A stretch of DNA of 64,000 nucleotides from Chitinophagales bacterium (GCA_020636475.1 JACJXU010000006.1:62001-126000), one strand, 5' to 3'; counted from the stretch's first letter, positions 26,901 through 36,882 are shown. Notes: generated from the sequence alone by a model not told the origin. Numbers and translations are program-made.

Positions 26901-28298
26901 TTAGTTCACAAGTGTATTTGTATAGTATAAATATTTTATGTATTCAATATTTAGCTTTATTTGATTTTCTATCAGTTTTAGGCGAGCGTTTATATACTTT
27001 TCTTGTCGTTTGTTGAGTAAAAAAACAGAACTCTCACCAAACAAGAACTTTTCGTTTTCGGCATCTAAAAGACTTTTGTAATTGACAACATTTAGATTAA
27101 ACAAACTTTGTTGTTTTTTTAAAAGTAATTGTTGTTGAACAGTATTTTCAATTTTGTTCAATAATTCATTTTGTTTATTGGCTAATTCTAACGTTAATGC
27201 CTCTATTTTGACGTTTCCTTCTCGAACATCGGCTCTTTCTTTTCGTAAAAAAAGGGGCATTGAAAATACAAAACCCCAAGTATAATTATTGAGGGAATAG
27301 GTGGGCGTAATATCGTTAGTAGAAGGTGAAAGCAAAGGGTTATATTTTAGTTTTAATTTTGGTTTTAGTTTTTCGCGTTTTAGTTTTTGTTCTATTTCTA
27401 GCATAGAAAGCTTATTTATGGTGCTTAATATGCTTGGATTATTATTCAACGATAGCGAGTCTACAAACTGTGGGGGATTATTTAGTAAAGTATTCTGAAA
27501 GTCCTCAGGTTGAGTATTATCAGAAAGTCCAATGGCTTTATCGTTGTACCAAAGGAAGTTTTCTAAGAACAACTTTGCCTGAATTAGTTGCATATAATTT
27601 TTCTGCTGTTCTATGCTTGCATCTTGATATAAAATATAAGCCTCCAAAGTGTCCACAGCAGTTTTTTCACCGCCCAAAAAGGATTGTTTTGTGTTGTAAA
27701 GATAGTTGTTTGCCAGTGTTACATTTTCTTTCAATACTTCATCAAAGTTATAGTATAGTTGCCATTGTAGGTAAGCATAGGAGGCATTGAAAATAAGTTC
27801 GTTTAAGAGTATCTGTTGCTCATTATTTGTTAGATTACGGAATAGCTTGGCTTGTTGAAGTGTTGTTTTTCTTTCATTAATAATCAAACCTTGCAAAACA
27901 TCAATTTCAATGCCTAGATGCCATAAGCCGTTGGAACTTGTGCTATTTTCAGGATTTAGGTAATCTCCTCTAGAATTTTCATATCCGCCCACAATATCAA
28001 TACCCATTAATGTTGGTATTCTAAGATTAGCTGCGTATTGTTGGTAATATAGTTTTTCGTTAAAATTCTTTTCACTCCATTCAGCATAAAGTAAGGGGTC
28101 AAAATTTCCTTGCGCTTTAAGAAATTGGGTTTGCCCTAAAACAAGGCGCAATTCAGTTTGCTTTGAAATAGGGTGATATTTAATAATATTTTCAATAAAT
28201 TCATTATAAGTGAAAATAGTAGGAGTAGTTATTTGAGAAAATAATATGTATGTAGAATGTAATCCTATAATGAAAAATATAAAAAATTGAAATTTCAT
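26901..28298 (-). CDS. TolC family outer membrane efflux protein
   Basis: A 465-residue protein with an N-terminal signal-like segment (FFIIGLHSTYILFSQ) and long amphipathic coiled-coil helices typical of TolC/OEP proteins, including the ANLRIPTLMGIDIVGG strand region and the KLKPKLKLKYNPLLS repeat. It should form the outer-membrane duct of a type-I-like exporter. Its ATG (28298) directly abuts the stop of the HlyD gene (28299-28301), so it is the last gene of a three-gene operon. Confidence 0.85.
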   Translation of the reverse strand: MKFQFFIFFIIGLHSTYILFSQITTPTIFTYNEFIENIIKYHPISKQTELRLVLGQTQFLKAQGNFDPLLYAEWSEKNFNEKLYYQQYAANLRIPTLMGIDIVGGYENSRGDYLNPENSTSSNGLWHLGIEIDVLQGLIINERKTTLQQAKLFRNLTNNEQQILLNELIFNASYAYLQWQLYYNFDEVLKENVTLANNYLYNTKQSFLGGEKTAVDTLEAYILYQDASIEQQKNYMQLIQAKLFLENFLWYNDKAIGLSDNTQPEDFQNTLLNNPPQFVDSLSLNNNPSILSTINKLSMLEIEQKLKREKLKPKLKLKYNPLLSPSTNDITPTYSLNNYTWGFVFSMPLFLRKERADVREGNVKIEALTLELANKQNELLNKIENTVQQQLLLKKQQSLFNLNVVNYKSLLDAENEKFLFGESSVFLLNKRQEKYINARLKLIENQIKLNIEYIKYLYYTNTLVN

Positions 28299-29675
28299 TT
28301 ATTTAATTGATTTAATAGGGGATTTTCGTTTAATCTCATCTTCATTAAGGTCATTTTTTTGGTAATAATTTGCTGGAAAACCGTTTAAAAGTCGCCAAAT
28401 TTCATACCATATTGGCACTTCATTTAGCAATAAAAATGCCTGAACACCAGTACCAATACTCAAATGCTGGGGCCAATGTTTTTTATCATTATTAGGGCTT
28501 ATTATTACGCGGTATTTTCCGTTATCGCTAATGTATTTTTCTATAGCAACAATATTGCCATGGAAAACGCCAGTTGATGATTTTGGCCATCCACTAATTA
28601 CTATGGCAGGCCAGCCATCGAATCGTAGTTGTGCCTTGCTGTTAATACGTAATAGTGGTATATCTTGTGGTTTTACGTACAGTTCTACTGCCAAGTCGTA
28701 TTGGTCGGGAACAATAGTTGCAACATCCATTCCTTCTTTAACCGTTTCGCCTAAGCCTTTTTTTATAGTTTTGGTAATAAAACCCGATTGCGGTGCCGTT
28801 ATATAGTAAAATTTCTGACGCTCCGTATAATTGCTAAGTTGATTTTGGAGTTTTGCAGTTGCTGCAATACTTTCCATTTTCTCCGAAACTGCAGATTGTT
28901 GGTCTGAAATTGATTTTAATAATTTTTCGGAGTATTCCCTTTCTGCTGCTGAAAGTTCAAGGTATAAGTTGCTCAATTCGTTTTTTTGATTACCCAATTT
29001 GTTTTCTTGCACATTTATCTTTGCTATTTGTTCTTGTGTTTTGTATTCTTTTTCCTGAAGTTCCGACAAAGATTTTAGTCCTTTTTCATAGAGTTGCTTT
29101 GTTCTGTCAAACTGGTTTTTAGTAATCTCGAAATTATTTTTAAAAGCCATCAAGTCAATGCTGTCAATTCGTATTTTATTATGAGCCTGAGCTATTTTAT
29201 TTTGAATTTGTTCTTTTTTCAAATTTAGTGCATCTTGTAGAGTACTATATTGTTTTTTGAGCGCATCTATTTTTTCCTCGTAAGCCTTTACACTTAGCGT
29301 TTTTGCTGAAAGTTGTTCCGTAGTTCTCTCCAAAATATCTGGGTCGAAGTATTCACTTTTTATTTCGGAAATATATACGATTGTGTCGCCCATGTGTACA
29401 AAATCTCCTTCTTTTACGTACCATTTATCTATTCTTCCTGCAATAATGGCTTGTATTGCCTGAGGTCTTTGTTGTGGATAACGAGTCGTTACATAGCCTT
29501 TGGAGCTTATATTCTGGGTCCAAGGTAAAAATAATGAGACCAACATAGCAGCAAATAAAAACCCACCAAGCCTTATCAGTAAGCGAGAAACATGGTTTTT
29601 CCTCAAATAATGATAAGAATTAAAATCATTTAATTTAATATATTTATCAATGCTATTTTTTGAGATATTTAGCAT
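28299..29675 (-). CDS. HlyD family periplasmic adaptor
   Basis: A 458-residue membrane fusion protein: a cytoplasmic N-terminus, one membrane helix (about 36-52, GGFLFAAMLVSLFLPW), a lipoyl-like half motif (IIAGRIDKWYVKEGDFVHMGDTIVYI), a long coiled coil (about 120-285), the second lipoyl half (ITAPQSGFITKTIKKGLGE) and a beta-barrel domain. It links the ABC transporter to the outer-membrane channel. It starts 7 bases after the ABC gene and runs straight into the TolC gene. The DNA looks more AT-rich than the housekeeping genes around it. Confidence 0.87.
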   Translation of the reverse strand: MLNISKNSIDKYIKLNDFNSYHYLRKNHVSRLLIRLGGFLFAAMLVSLFLPWTQNISSKGYVTTRYPQQRPQAIQAIIAGRIDKWYVKEGDFVHMGDTIVYISEIKSEYFDPDILERTTEQLSAKTLSVKAYEEKIDALKKQYSTLQDALNLKKEQIQNKIAQAHNKIRIDSIDLMAFKNNFEITKNQFDRTKQLYEKGLKSLSELQEKEYKTQEQIAKINVQENKLGNQKNELSNLYLELSAAEREYSEKLLKSISDQQSAVSEKMESIAATAKLQNQLSNYTERQKFYYITAPQSGFITKTIKKGLGETVKEGMDVATIVPDQYDLAVELYVKPQDIPLLRINSKAQLRFDGWPAIVISGWPKSSTGVFHGNIVAIEKYISDNGKYRVIISPNNDKKHWPQHLSIGTGVQAFLLLNEVPIWYEIWRLLNGFPANYYQKNDLNEDEIKRKSPIKSIK

Positions 29676-29682
29676 AAATTTT

Positions 29683-31314
29683 CTATATTTTAGATAAATT
29701 TATAACACGATCACACTTTTCTGTCCAATAGTAAAAATCGGAAACAACCAATACTGTCCAATTGCGATTTTTATCCATAATATAATCAATTATTTTTTTC
29801 TTCTCTTCGTGTTCTATAAATTGTAACGGATCTTCCATTAGTAATAATTTTGGTTCATTAATTATTAGTCTTGCAATAAGAATTTTTTGAATTATACTTC
29901 TAGGCATTCTGCGTCCACCGCTTTCTATTGAACTATCTATGCCTTTTGATTGATGTATAATGTAATCATTTAGCTGTAAAAGTTGAAGAATATTAGACAT
30001 TTTCTTTTCATCGTAGTCTCTACCCATCAAAATGTTCTCTTTTATTGTGCCTTCAAATAATTGATTTACAGCGAATGAAACGCCAATGGAATTATAAATT
30101 TCTGACTTTTTATAATTTGCGACAGGGATTTCATTAATATATAGCTCGCCATCTTCTATCTGATAAATACCCGCTAATACTTGAAGCAATAATGATTTTC
30201 CGCTACCACTTTTGCCCGATAGTACCACTTTTTCGTTTGCTAATATCTCAAATGATAAATAATTGAAAAATTTTTTCTTTTCTTCCGGAAACCCCAAAAC
30301 TATTTCGGTAGCTTTTATGGATAAGCCCTGCTCGGTATTTAATGATGCAATTCCTGTATCTTCATCTAAAGCTAAATCTACAACAAAACCAATTTTGTCT
30401 AAGGCAGTTAATACATCGTAAATAATATCTATGGTAGAGAGAAGTTTTTCGGTAGAGCTAATAATCAATAGTATTACTATTTCTGCAGCCACAAATTGTC
30501 CTATGTTCATTTGGTCTTTAAAAACCAGCCATCCTCCCAAAAGCAATAAGCTCGCCGCAACGATTACCTTGAACCCAACAAAGAGTCTAAATTGGCTGAG
30601 TAATACCCAAAAATGATGCTCTCTTGCCTGAATATATTTACTAGTTATAGTATCGGTTTTGTTTAAATGAAACTTATAGTCGCTGTAAATTTTAAAACTT
30701 CTATTAACGCGTGCAGTTTCCTCAAGCCAATGAACCAGTTGGTACTTGTATTTACTTTCTTGGAGACTTGTGGATAAGCCTCTTGGCCCAGATATTCTAA
30801 AAATCAACCAAAGAATGAATGCCCAAACCATTCCTAAAATTATAAAATAAGGACTGTAAATAGTGAGCAATATTATTCCAAAAAAAATTTGAAATATCGC
30901 AAGTGAAAAATCTATTAAAATCTTAGGTACCCCTTTTTGAATCGTAAGTGTATCAAAAAAACGATTTACCAATTCTGGCGCGTGAATTTTATCCAGTTGT
31001 ATATATGCTATTTTGGGTAATCGATAAGCAAATTCCAAAGCCGAGCGTGCAAAAAGGTCTTGCTGACTATTTTCTAATACCCTAAGTTGAAAAATTTGTA
31101 ATACACCACTAACTAAAATTCCGAACAACACAAATCCAACCAGCATCAGCCAGGTAAAAGTATATTCTCCCGTTTGTAAGAAATTTACTATCGCTTGAAT
31201 ACCCAACGGTAGGGTTAAATTTATAAAGCCAATAAATAAAGCATAAATATAAATATATCTAACATCTTTTTTGTATAGCTTTAGTAAGCTCCAAAATCTT
31301 TTTGTAGGATTCAT
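29683..31314 (-). CDS. ABC exporter with degenerate ATPase motifs
   Basis: A 543-residue half transporter: six membrane helices (about 20-300), then a nucleotide-binding domain (about 335-543). There is no N-terminal C39 peptidase domain. Walker A is intact (SGKSGSGKSLLLQ) and the signature region reads ESGGRRMPRS. The other catalytic positions deviate: Walker B reads LLLMEDPL, so the normal Asp-Glu pair appears as Glu-Asp, the Q-loop glutamine is replaced (GVSFAVNQLFEGTI), and the switch histidine position reads VVSDFYY. It is the first gene of the export operon. The cargo is not evident in the window. A low or unusual ATPase cycle is inference. Confidence 0.85.
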   Translation of the reverse strand: MNPTKRFWSLLKLYKKDVRYIYIYALFIGFINLTLPLGIQAIVNFLQTGEYTFTWLMLVGFVLFGILVSGVLQIFQLRVLENSQQDLFARSALEFAYRLPKIAYIQLDKIHAPELVNRFFDTLTIQKGVPKILIDFSLAIFQIFFGIILLTIYSPYFIILGMVWAFILWLIFRISGPRGLSTSLQESKYKYQLVHWLEETARVNRSFKIYSDYKFHLNKTDTITSKYIQAREHHFWVLLSQFRLFVGFKVIVAASLLLLGGWLVFKDQMNIGQFVAAEIVILLIISSTEKLLSTIDIIYDVLTALDKIGFVVDLALDEDTGIASLNTEQGLSIKATEIVLGFPEEKKKFFNYLSFEILANEKVVLSGKSGSGKSLLLQVLAGIYQIEDGELYINEIPVANYKKSEIYNSIGVSFAVNQLFEGTIKENILMGRDYDEKKMSNILQLLQLNDYIIHQSKGIDSSIESGGRRMPRSIIQKILIARLIINEPKLLLMEDPLQFIEHEEKKKIIDYIMDKNRNWTVLVVSDFYYWTEKCDRVINLSKI

Positions 31315-31409
31315 TATTCTTTAAGTAAAAGTGCAACAAATAGCCTATAAGCTATGCCTTTTTAGTTTAAAATCTCCGCTTTAACGCTATATCATTTTAT
31401 GCCATATTT

Positions 31410-32357
31410 TCACCCCTGCTGGCTCATTTCATATTCTTTAGCAGCCAAGTAGCGTTCTACCTCTAAGGCAGCCATACAACCTGTTCCGGCTGCCGTTACG
31501 GCTTGTCGATAAATCTTGTCTTGCGCATCGCCGCTGGCAAATACACCTTCGATATTGGTTTGCGTAGTGCCTGCTTTGGTTATAAGGTAGCCTTCCTTGT
31601 CCATATCCAGAAAACCTTTAAAAATATCGGTATTGGGCTTGTGTCCGATAGCAACAAAAAATCCCTGAATGGGAATAATCGTTTTTTCGCCACTACTTGT
31701 ATTCACTACGCGCACCGCTTCTACCGTATGCTCTCCCAAAATTTCATCGGTTTCGGTATTCCAATAAACTTCAATATTAGGCGTACTTTTCACGCGTTCC
31801 TGCATTATCTTAGAAGCGCGCATTTCATCGCGGCGCACCAGCATATGCACTTTGCTACAAAGTTTCGACAAGTACAAAGCCTCCTCGCAGGCAGTATCGC
31901 CAGCACCTACAATAGCTACTTCCTGATTCTTAAAGAAAAAACCGTCACAAACTGCACAAGCCGAAACGCCATTGCCGTTGAGCCTTTTTTCCGAAGGAAT
32001 ACCCAACCATTTTGCCGAAGCTCCGGTAGCAATAATCACCGTTTCTGCTTCCACGTCTTTTACTTCATCAATCGTAACAACGAAAGGATGCTTAGCAAAA
32101 TCTACTTTGGTAACATAGCCAAAGCGAATATCTGTGCCAAAACGTTCGGCTTGCTGGTGAAAATCTTTCATCATTTCCGGACCTTGAATACCTTTGGGGT
32201 AGCCCGGATAATTTTCTACTTCGGTAGTTTGCATCAACTGTCCGCCTACCTCAATTCCGGTATAAATAACGGGATTTAAATTTGCTCGCGAAGCATAAAT
32301 AGCAGCAGTATAGCCGGCAGGTCCCGAGCCGATGATAAGACATTTAATTTTTTCCAT
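31410..32357 (-). CDS. trxB: Thioredoxin reductase
   Basis: A 315-residue flavoprotein that reduces thioredoxin with NADPH. It shows the FAD site GSGPAGYTAAIYA, the redox-active cysteines in ACAVCDG, the NADPH site VGAGDTACEEALYLSKL and the C-terminal GVFASGDAQDKIYRQ. The active-site sequence is CAVC rather than the more common CATC. It is preceded by an unrelated small nuclease-like gene on the same strand, 61 bases upstream. Confidence 0.95.
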   Translation of the reverse strand: MEKIKCLIIGSGPAGYTAAIYASRANLNPVIYTGIEVGGQLMQTTEVENYPGYPKGIQGPEMMKDFHQQAERFGTDIRFGYVTKVDFAKHPFVVTIDEVKDVEAETVIIATGASAKWLGIPSEKRLNGNGVSACAVCDGFFFKNQEVAIVGAGDTACEEALYLSKLCSKVHMLVRRDEMRASKIMQERVKSTPNIEVYWNTETDEILGEHTVEAVRVVNTSSGEKTIIPIQGFFVAIGHKPNTDIFKGFLDMDKEGYLITKAGTTQTNIEGVFASGDAQDKIYRQAVTAAGTGCMAALEVERYLAAKEYEMSQQG

Positions 32358-32418
32358 GAAGAATACTTTATATAATATTTGAAAATTTTAAAATTCAACT
32401 GAAAACAGTATTTGCATT

Positions 32419-32898
32419 TCATTTGTTCAAAAAAGAAGCATCTAAAGTGCTATATTCAGGAATATCTTGCAAGTAAGAAAAGGTTTTCGTTGCAAAATCA
32501 ATCTTGCAGCAAAAATGTTGTAAACCATTGGTAATCAATAAATAAGGAACTTTTTGATTGAGATTGTACAAAGTGGCTTGATTAAAAGTTTTTTGGTTCA
32601 GCGCAATTTTATACGATTTACACTCAGCCAACAAACAAGGCACACCATTGCTGTTATATACTACAATGTCATAGCGGCGATGTTGCGCCAACACTTTTAC
32701 GCCTTTTTCTACACTAATTAAGTTTTTGGGATAATTTTTATGGAAAATGAGAAAATGCAACAAATGCTGCCGAACCCACTCTTCAGGTCCGCTCACAACA
32801 TATTTTCGGCGAACAATATCGTACAAATAAGTTTTGTTGTTTACTACTTTTTGTGGAATCTCCGCCGGAGGAAAGTTTAGGTTTTCAATATTTTTCAT
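32419..32898 (-). CDS. HsdR-N-like restriction-type nuclease domain protein
   Basis: A 159-residue protein matching the type I restriction R-subunit N-terminal (HSDR_N) family as a free-standing domain. It starts with a linker and VSGPEEWVRQHLLHFLI; the PD-(D/E)xK core is visible as RRYDIVVYN...LLAECKS (Asp, then Glu-x-Lys). No helicase or methylase is next to it, so it is not a complete restriction system. Similar stand-alone genes are common in Bacteroidota chromosomes near holA, with unknown function. A minus-strand TAAATTTG box lies at 32915-32922. Confidence 0.78.
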   Translation of the reverse strand: MKNIENLNFPPAEIPQKVVNNKTYLYDIVRRKYVVSGPEEWVRQHLLHFLIFHKNYPKNLISVEKGVKVLAQHRRYDIVVYNSNGVPCLLAECKSYKIALNQKTFNQATLYNLNQKVPYLLITNGLQHFCCKIDFATKTFSYLQDIPEYSTLDASFLNK

Positions 32899-32996
32899 GC
32901 TAAATTTACCGCCCCAAATTTACAAAATTACAAGGTATCATTAAAAAATAGTAATTTGTAAGCCCAATAATTTTAAAAATAAAACACAAAACATAT

Positions 32997-33770
32997 ATGA
33001 AAACAAGAGAAGACATTGTCGCCAACTGGCTGCCGCGTTATACGGGTTGCGCATTAGAAAGTTTTGGGAAATACATTTTGTTGGTAAATTTTGACCAATA
33101 CGTGTATATGTTTGCCAAAAAAACAGGCGTAGAAGTACAAGGCACCGATAAACCCATGCTCTCGGCGACCTTTGAAGATATAAGTATCATCAATTTTGGG
33201 ATAGGAAGTCCCAATGCAGCACTTATTATGGATTTGTTGTCCGCTATTCGCCCCAAAGCGGCACTTTTTTTGGGAAAAGCAGGCGGCTTGCGCGCCAAAA
33301 ACAGCTTAGGCGATTTTGTATTACCCATAGCCGCTATTCGCGGGGAAGGTACTTCCAACGATTATTTTGCGCCGGAAATTCCTGCGCTGCCGGCGTTTTC
33401 ATTGCAAAAAGCAATATCTTCTACCATGAACCGCAAGTTTAGCACCGATTATTGGACAGGTACTGTTTATACTACCAATCGCCGCGTGTGGGAATGGGAC
33501 GACGACTTTAAAGTGAAACTAAAAACTACCCGCGCTATGGCGATTGATATGGAAACAGCTACCCTTTTTACGACCGGATTTTACAATAAAATTCCTTGCG
33601 GAGCCTTGTTGCTCATCACCGACAAACCCATGACTCCCGATGGTGTAAAAACTGGCGACAGCGACAAATATGTAAGTCAGGAGTTTATGGATTTGCACTT
33701 GCGTATTGGTATAGAGTCGTTGCGCGAAATTCAGTTTGAAGGTACTTCCATTCGCCACCTCAAATTTTAA
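32997..33770 (+). CDS. amn: AMP nucleosidase
   Basis: A 257-residue member of the phosphorylase/nucleosidase family that splits AMP into adenine and ribose 5-phosphate. The ligand-binding core reads INFGIGSPNAALIMDLL, FLGKAGGLRAK, PIAAIRGEGTSNDY and the catalytic-site region AIDMETATLFTTGF. It is the short form seen in Bacteroidota, lacking the N-terminal domain of the E. coli enzyme. It is followed by holA after 6 bases, so the two probably form an operon. Confidence 0.88.
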   Translation: MKTREDIVANWLPRYTGCALESFGKYILLVNFDQYVYMFAKKTGVEVQGTDKPMLSATFEDISIINFGIGSPNAALIMDLLSAIRPKAALFLGKAGGLRAKNSLGDFVLPIAAIRGEGTSNDYFAPEIPALPAFSLQKAISSTMNRKFSTDYWTGTVYTTNRRVWEWDDDFKVKLKTTRAMAIDMETATLFTTGFYNKIPCGALLLITDKPMTPDGVKTGDSDKYVSQEFMDLHLRIGIESLREIQFEGTSIRHLKF

Positions 33771-33776
33771 TACCTC

Positions 33777-34790
33777 ATGGCGGTTTCTTTTGCGCAGATA
33801 ATGCAGCAACTACAGGCAAAACAATATCTACCAGTATATTTTTTGGCAGGGGAAGAAGCATTTTTTATTGATAAAATTTCGGGATACATTGCCCAAAATG
33901 TACTAAACGAAAGCGAACAAGCCTTCAACTTAATGATTTTTTACGGGCGCGAATTAGAAAGCCAACAGTTGCTTACCACCTTGCGCCGTTTTCCGATGAT
34001 GGCTCCTTATCAAGTAATTATTGTAAAAGAAGCACAAACTCTTACCCAAAGCGATGCGCTGTTGGCTTATTACGAAAATCCTGTTCCACATACAATTCTC
34101 GTAATGGAGCAGCATCAAAAAGCACATCCCACAACACACAAATTGCGCAAAGCGGTAGAAAGCAAAGGCTGCTATTTTGAAAGCAAGCCCATTTACGAAA
34201 ATCAATTGCCCGATTGGTTAGTGCAATATGTCAAAGAAAAAAGTTTTAGCATTGACCACGCCGCCGTGAGTATGCTTTGCAACAATATTGGCACCGACCT
34301 CAATGTATTGGAAAACGAATTGAATAAATTGTTTTTAAACGCCGCCGAAACCAAAAACATTGATGCCGAACTGGTTGAAAAATATACAGGCATAAGCCGA
34401 GAATACAACTTTTTTGAAATGCAGCGCGCTATGGCGTACGGTCAGTGGGAAAAGGTAATGCACATTGCCAACTTTTTTGCCGCCAATCCAAAATCCATGC
34501 CTATTCCTTTGTTTATCGCCAATCTGTTTTCGTTTTTCAGCCGCTTATTGGTTTATCAGCAAAACCGCCAGCAAAATGATAGCCGCCTTTTGGAACTTAT
34601 GGAAATGAAGCCTTCTCAAAAATTTGCGCTGGGCGAGTTCAGACAAGCCGCAAGTGTGTTTTCAAGTCAAAGAATTGAGCGTATTTTGCGCTACTTGCTC
34701 AAGTACGATGCACAATCGAAAGGCGTAGAAACCGGAGCCAAAAACGATGCCGATATTATCAAAGAATTGGTGTTTTATATCAGTTTGTAA
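33777..34790 (+). CDS. holA: DNA polymerase III delta subunit
   Basis: A 337-residue clamp-loader subunit. The N-terminus has the family pattern YLPVYFLAGEEAFFIDKI, followed by TLRRFPMMAPYQVIIVKEAQ, the C-terminal region YNFFEMQRAMAYGQWEKVM and KYDAQSKGVETGAKNDADIIKELV split over the end. Delta opens the sliding clamp during replication. The gene begins 6 bases after the AMP nucleosidase stop. Confidence 0.93.
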   Translation: MAVSFAQIMQQLQAKQYLPVYFLAGEEAFFIDKISGYIAQNVLNESEQAFNLMIFYGRELESQQLLTTLRRFPMMAPYQVIIVKEAQTLTQSDALLAYYENPVPHTILVMEQHQKAHPTTHKLRKAVESKGCYFESKPIYENQLPDWLVQYVKEKSFSIDHAAVSMLCNNIGTDLNVLENELNKLFLNAAETKNIDAELVEKYTGISREYNFFEMQRAMAYGQWEKVMHIANFFAANPKSMPIPLFIANLFSFFSRLLVYQQNRQQNDSRLLELMEMKPSQKFALGEFRQAASVFSSQRIERILRYLLKYDAQSKGVETGAKNDADIIKELVFYISL

Positions 34791-34865
34791 AAAAATACTG
34801 CCCAGCCTGCGTGCAAATTATTTTTCCTGCCTAATTTTGCCCAAAATTTTAATTTCACTATAACT

Positions 34866-36860
34866 ATGCAATTCAACCGTAAAAAATATTCCGATAAAGT
34901 ACTGCTTTCCTTATACGAGTCCTTATTGCTTCCGCGTATGATTGAAGAAAAAATGCTCCTTCTGCTTCGGCAGGGAAAAGTGAGCAAATGGTTTTCCGGC
35001 ATCGGACAAGAAGCCATTTCCGTAGGTGTCACGCAAGCATTAGACACTGACGAATATATTTTGCCTTTACACCGAAATTTAGGCATTTTTACGGGTCGTC
35101 ATTTGCCTTTGGAAAAATTGTTTATGCAATGGCAAGGCAAGCGCGGCGGTTACAGCAAAGGGCGCGAGCGTTCGTTTCACTTTGGTACAAATGAGCATCA
35201 TATTGTAGGAATGATTTCGCACTTAGGTCCGCAACTTGCCGTAGGCGATGGAATTGCTTTGGCGAATAAATTAGCCCAAAACGCCAAAATTACCGCAGCT
35301 TTTAGTGGCGAAGGCGGCACCAGCGAAGGCGATTTTCACGAAGCACTTAATGTAGCTGCTGTTTGGCAGTTGCCTATTATTTTTGTGGTGGAAAATAATG
35401 CTTGGGGACTTTCTACACCAACGGTGGAGCAATTTGCCTGCAAGCAAGTAGCAGATAAGGGAATAGGTTACGGAATGGAATCGCTTACCATAGACGGTAA
35501 CAATATTTTGGAAGTATATGATACCGTAAAACGCCTCAAAGCGTCAATGCTTAAAAAACCGCGCCCCGTTTTGTTGGAATGCATGACTTTTCGTATGCGC
35601 GGACACGAAGAAGCCTCCGGCACCAAATATTATCCCGAAGGCTTGCAAGATAAATGGCAACGCAAAGACCCGCTCGAAAACTATGAACGCTTTTTGCTCC
35701 AAGAAAAAATACTTGCCGAAGCCAAAGTAGCAGACTTAAAAAAAGAATGTAAAGCATTGATAGACAATGGTTTGGAAATAGCTGCTGCCAACGAAGTCAT
35801 TGCACTTAGCAACCAACTAACGGATATGGAAATTACTGACATTTATTGCCCGCATACGCCTTTGCAACTATCTGCCGAAAATGCCACTAAGTCCGAAAAA
35901 AGATTTATTGATGCCATCAGCGATGCCTTAGATGAAGGAATGCGCCTTTTTCCCAATTTGGTTTTAATGGGGCAAGATATTGCCGAATATGGCGGTGTTT
36001 TTAAAATAACGCAAGGTTTTATCGAAAAGTACGGCAAAGAGCGCGTGCGAAATACGCCTATTTGTGAAAGTGCTATTTTGGGTATTGGTTTAGGTTTGTC
36101 TGTAAAAGGCTACAAGGCAATGGTAGAAATGCAATTTGCCGATTTTGTAAGTGTTGGTTTCAATCAAATTGTCAATAATTTGGCTAAAATATATTATCGT
36201 TGGGGACAAAATGCTGATGTAGTAGTGCGTATGCCTACGGGCGCAGGAACGGGTGCGGGTCCGTTTCACTCGCAAAGCAACGAAGCGTGGTTTTTTCACG
36301 TACCCGGACTCAAAATTGTTTACCCTTCCAATCCTTACGATGCCAAAGGACTTTTGTTGGCGGCTTTGGACGACCCCAATCCGGTCATGTTTTTTGAACA
36401 TAAAGCCCTCTATCGCAACAAAGAGGTAACGATGGAAATTCCCGATGAGGCTTACACTTTGCCTATTGGTAAAGCAAATTTAGTACAAACTGGCGATGAC
36501 TTGAGCATTATTACCTACGGAACAGGTGTTTTGTGGGCGAAGCAGTTTTTTGCCGAAAATCCCGAAATCGCTGCCGACATAGTAGATTTGCGTACCTTGC
36601 TTCCTTTGGATACCGAAGCTATTTTTGCCAGCGTGCGCAAAACCGGGAAAGTGCTTATTTTGCACGAAGATACGCTAACGGGCGGCATTGGTGCGGAAAT
36701 AGCGGCACTCATTGGCCAGCATTGTTTTGATGCCTTAGATGCGCCTGTGGTAAGAGTTGCTTCTTTGGATACGCCCGTGCCGTTTGCTTCAGCTTTGGAG
36801 CGCAATTTTTTGCCCGAAGACCGTTTTGCCAATGCCGTAAAAGAGCTTTGGGCGTACTAA
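34866..36860 (+). CDS. Fused E1 alpha-beta component of a branched-chain 2-oxo acid dehydrogenase
   Basis: A 664-residue thiamine diphosphate enzyme with alpha and beta E1 subunits in one chain. The alpha part (1 to about 330) has GQEAISVGVTQALD, LPLHRNLG and the ThDP motif SGEGGTSEGDFHEAL...VVENNAWG. The beta part (about 345-664) starts RFIDAISDALDEGM and includes GQDIAEYGGVFK, TPICESAILG and VDLRTLLPLD. It decarboxylates branched-chain 2-oxo acids and passes the acyl group to E2, feeding acyl-CoA and branched fatty-acid synthesis. E2 and E3 are not in the window. Single-chain E1 is known in Bacteroidota. The ATG at 34866 is clear. Confidence 0.88.
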   Translation: MQFNRKKYSDKVLLSLYESLLLPRMIEEKMLLLLRQGKVSKWFSGIGQEAISVGVTQALDTDEYILPLHRNLGIFTGRHLPLEKLFMQWQGKRGGYSKGRERSFHFGTNEHHIVGMISHLGPQLAVGDGIALANKLAQNAKITAAFSGEGGTSEGDFHEALNVAAVWQLPIIFVVENNAWGLSTPTVEQFACKQVADKGIGYGMESLTIDGNNILEVYDTVKRLKASMLKKPRPVLLECMTFRMRGHEEASGTKYYPEGLQDKWQRKDPLENYERFLLQEKILAEAKVADLKKECKALIDNGLEIAAANEVIALSNQLTDMEITDIYCPHTPLQLSAENATKSEKRFIDAISDALDEGMRLFPNLVLMGQDIAEYGGVFKITQGFIEKYGKERVRNTPICESAILGIGLGLSVKGYKAMVEMQFADFVSVGFNQIVNNLAKIYYRWGQNADVVVRMPTGAGTGAGPFHSQSNEAWFFHVPGLKIVYPSNPYDAKGLLLAALDDPNPVMFFEHKALYRNKEVTMEIPDEAYTLPIGKANLVQTGDDLSIITYGTGVLWAKQFFAENPEIAADIVDLRTLLPLDTEAIFASVRKTGKVLILHEDTLTGGIGAEIAALIGQHCFDALDAPVVRVASLDTPVPFASALERNFLPEDRFANAVKELWAY

Positions 36861-36882
36861 ATTTTAATGAAAATCCGCAGAT

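Noticed and set aside
32419..32898. Type I restriction system
   Set aside because: Only a stand-alone nuclease domain is present; no helicase, methylase or specificity gene lies nearby.
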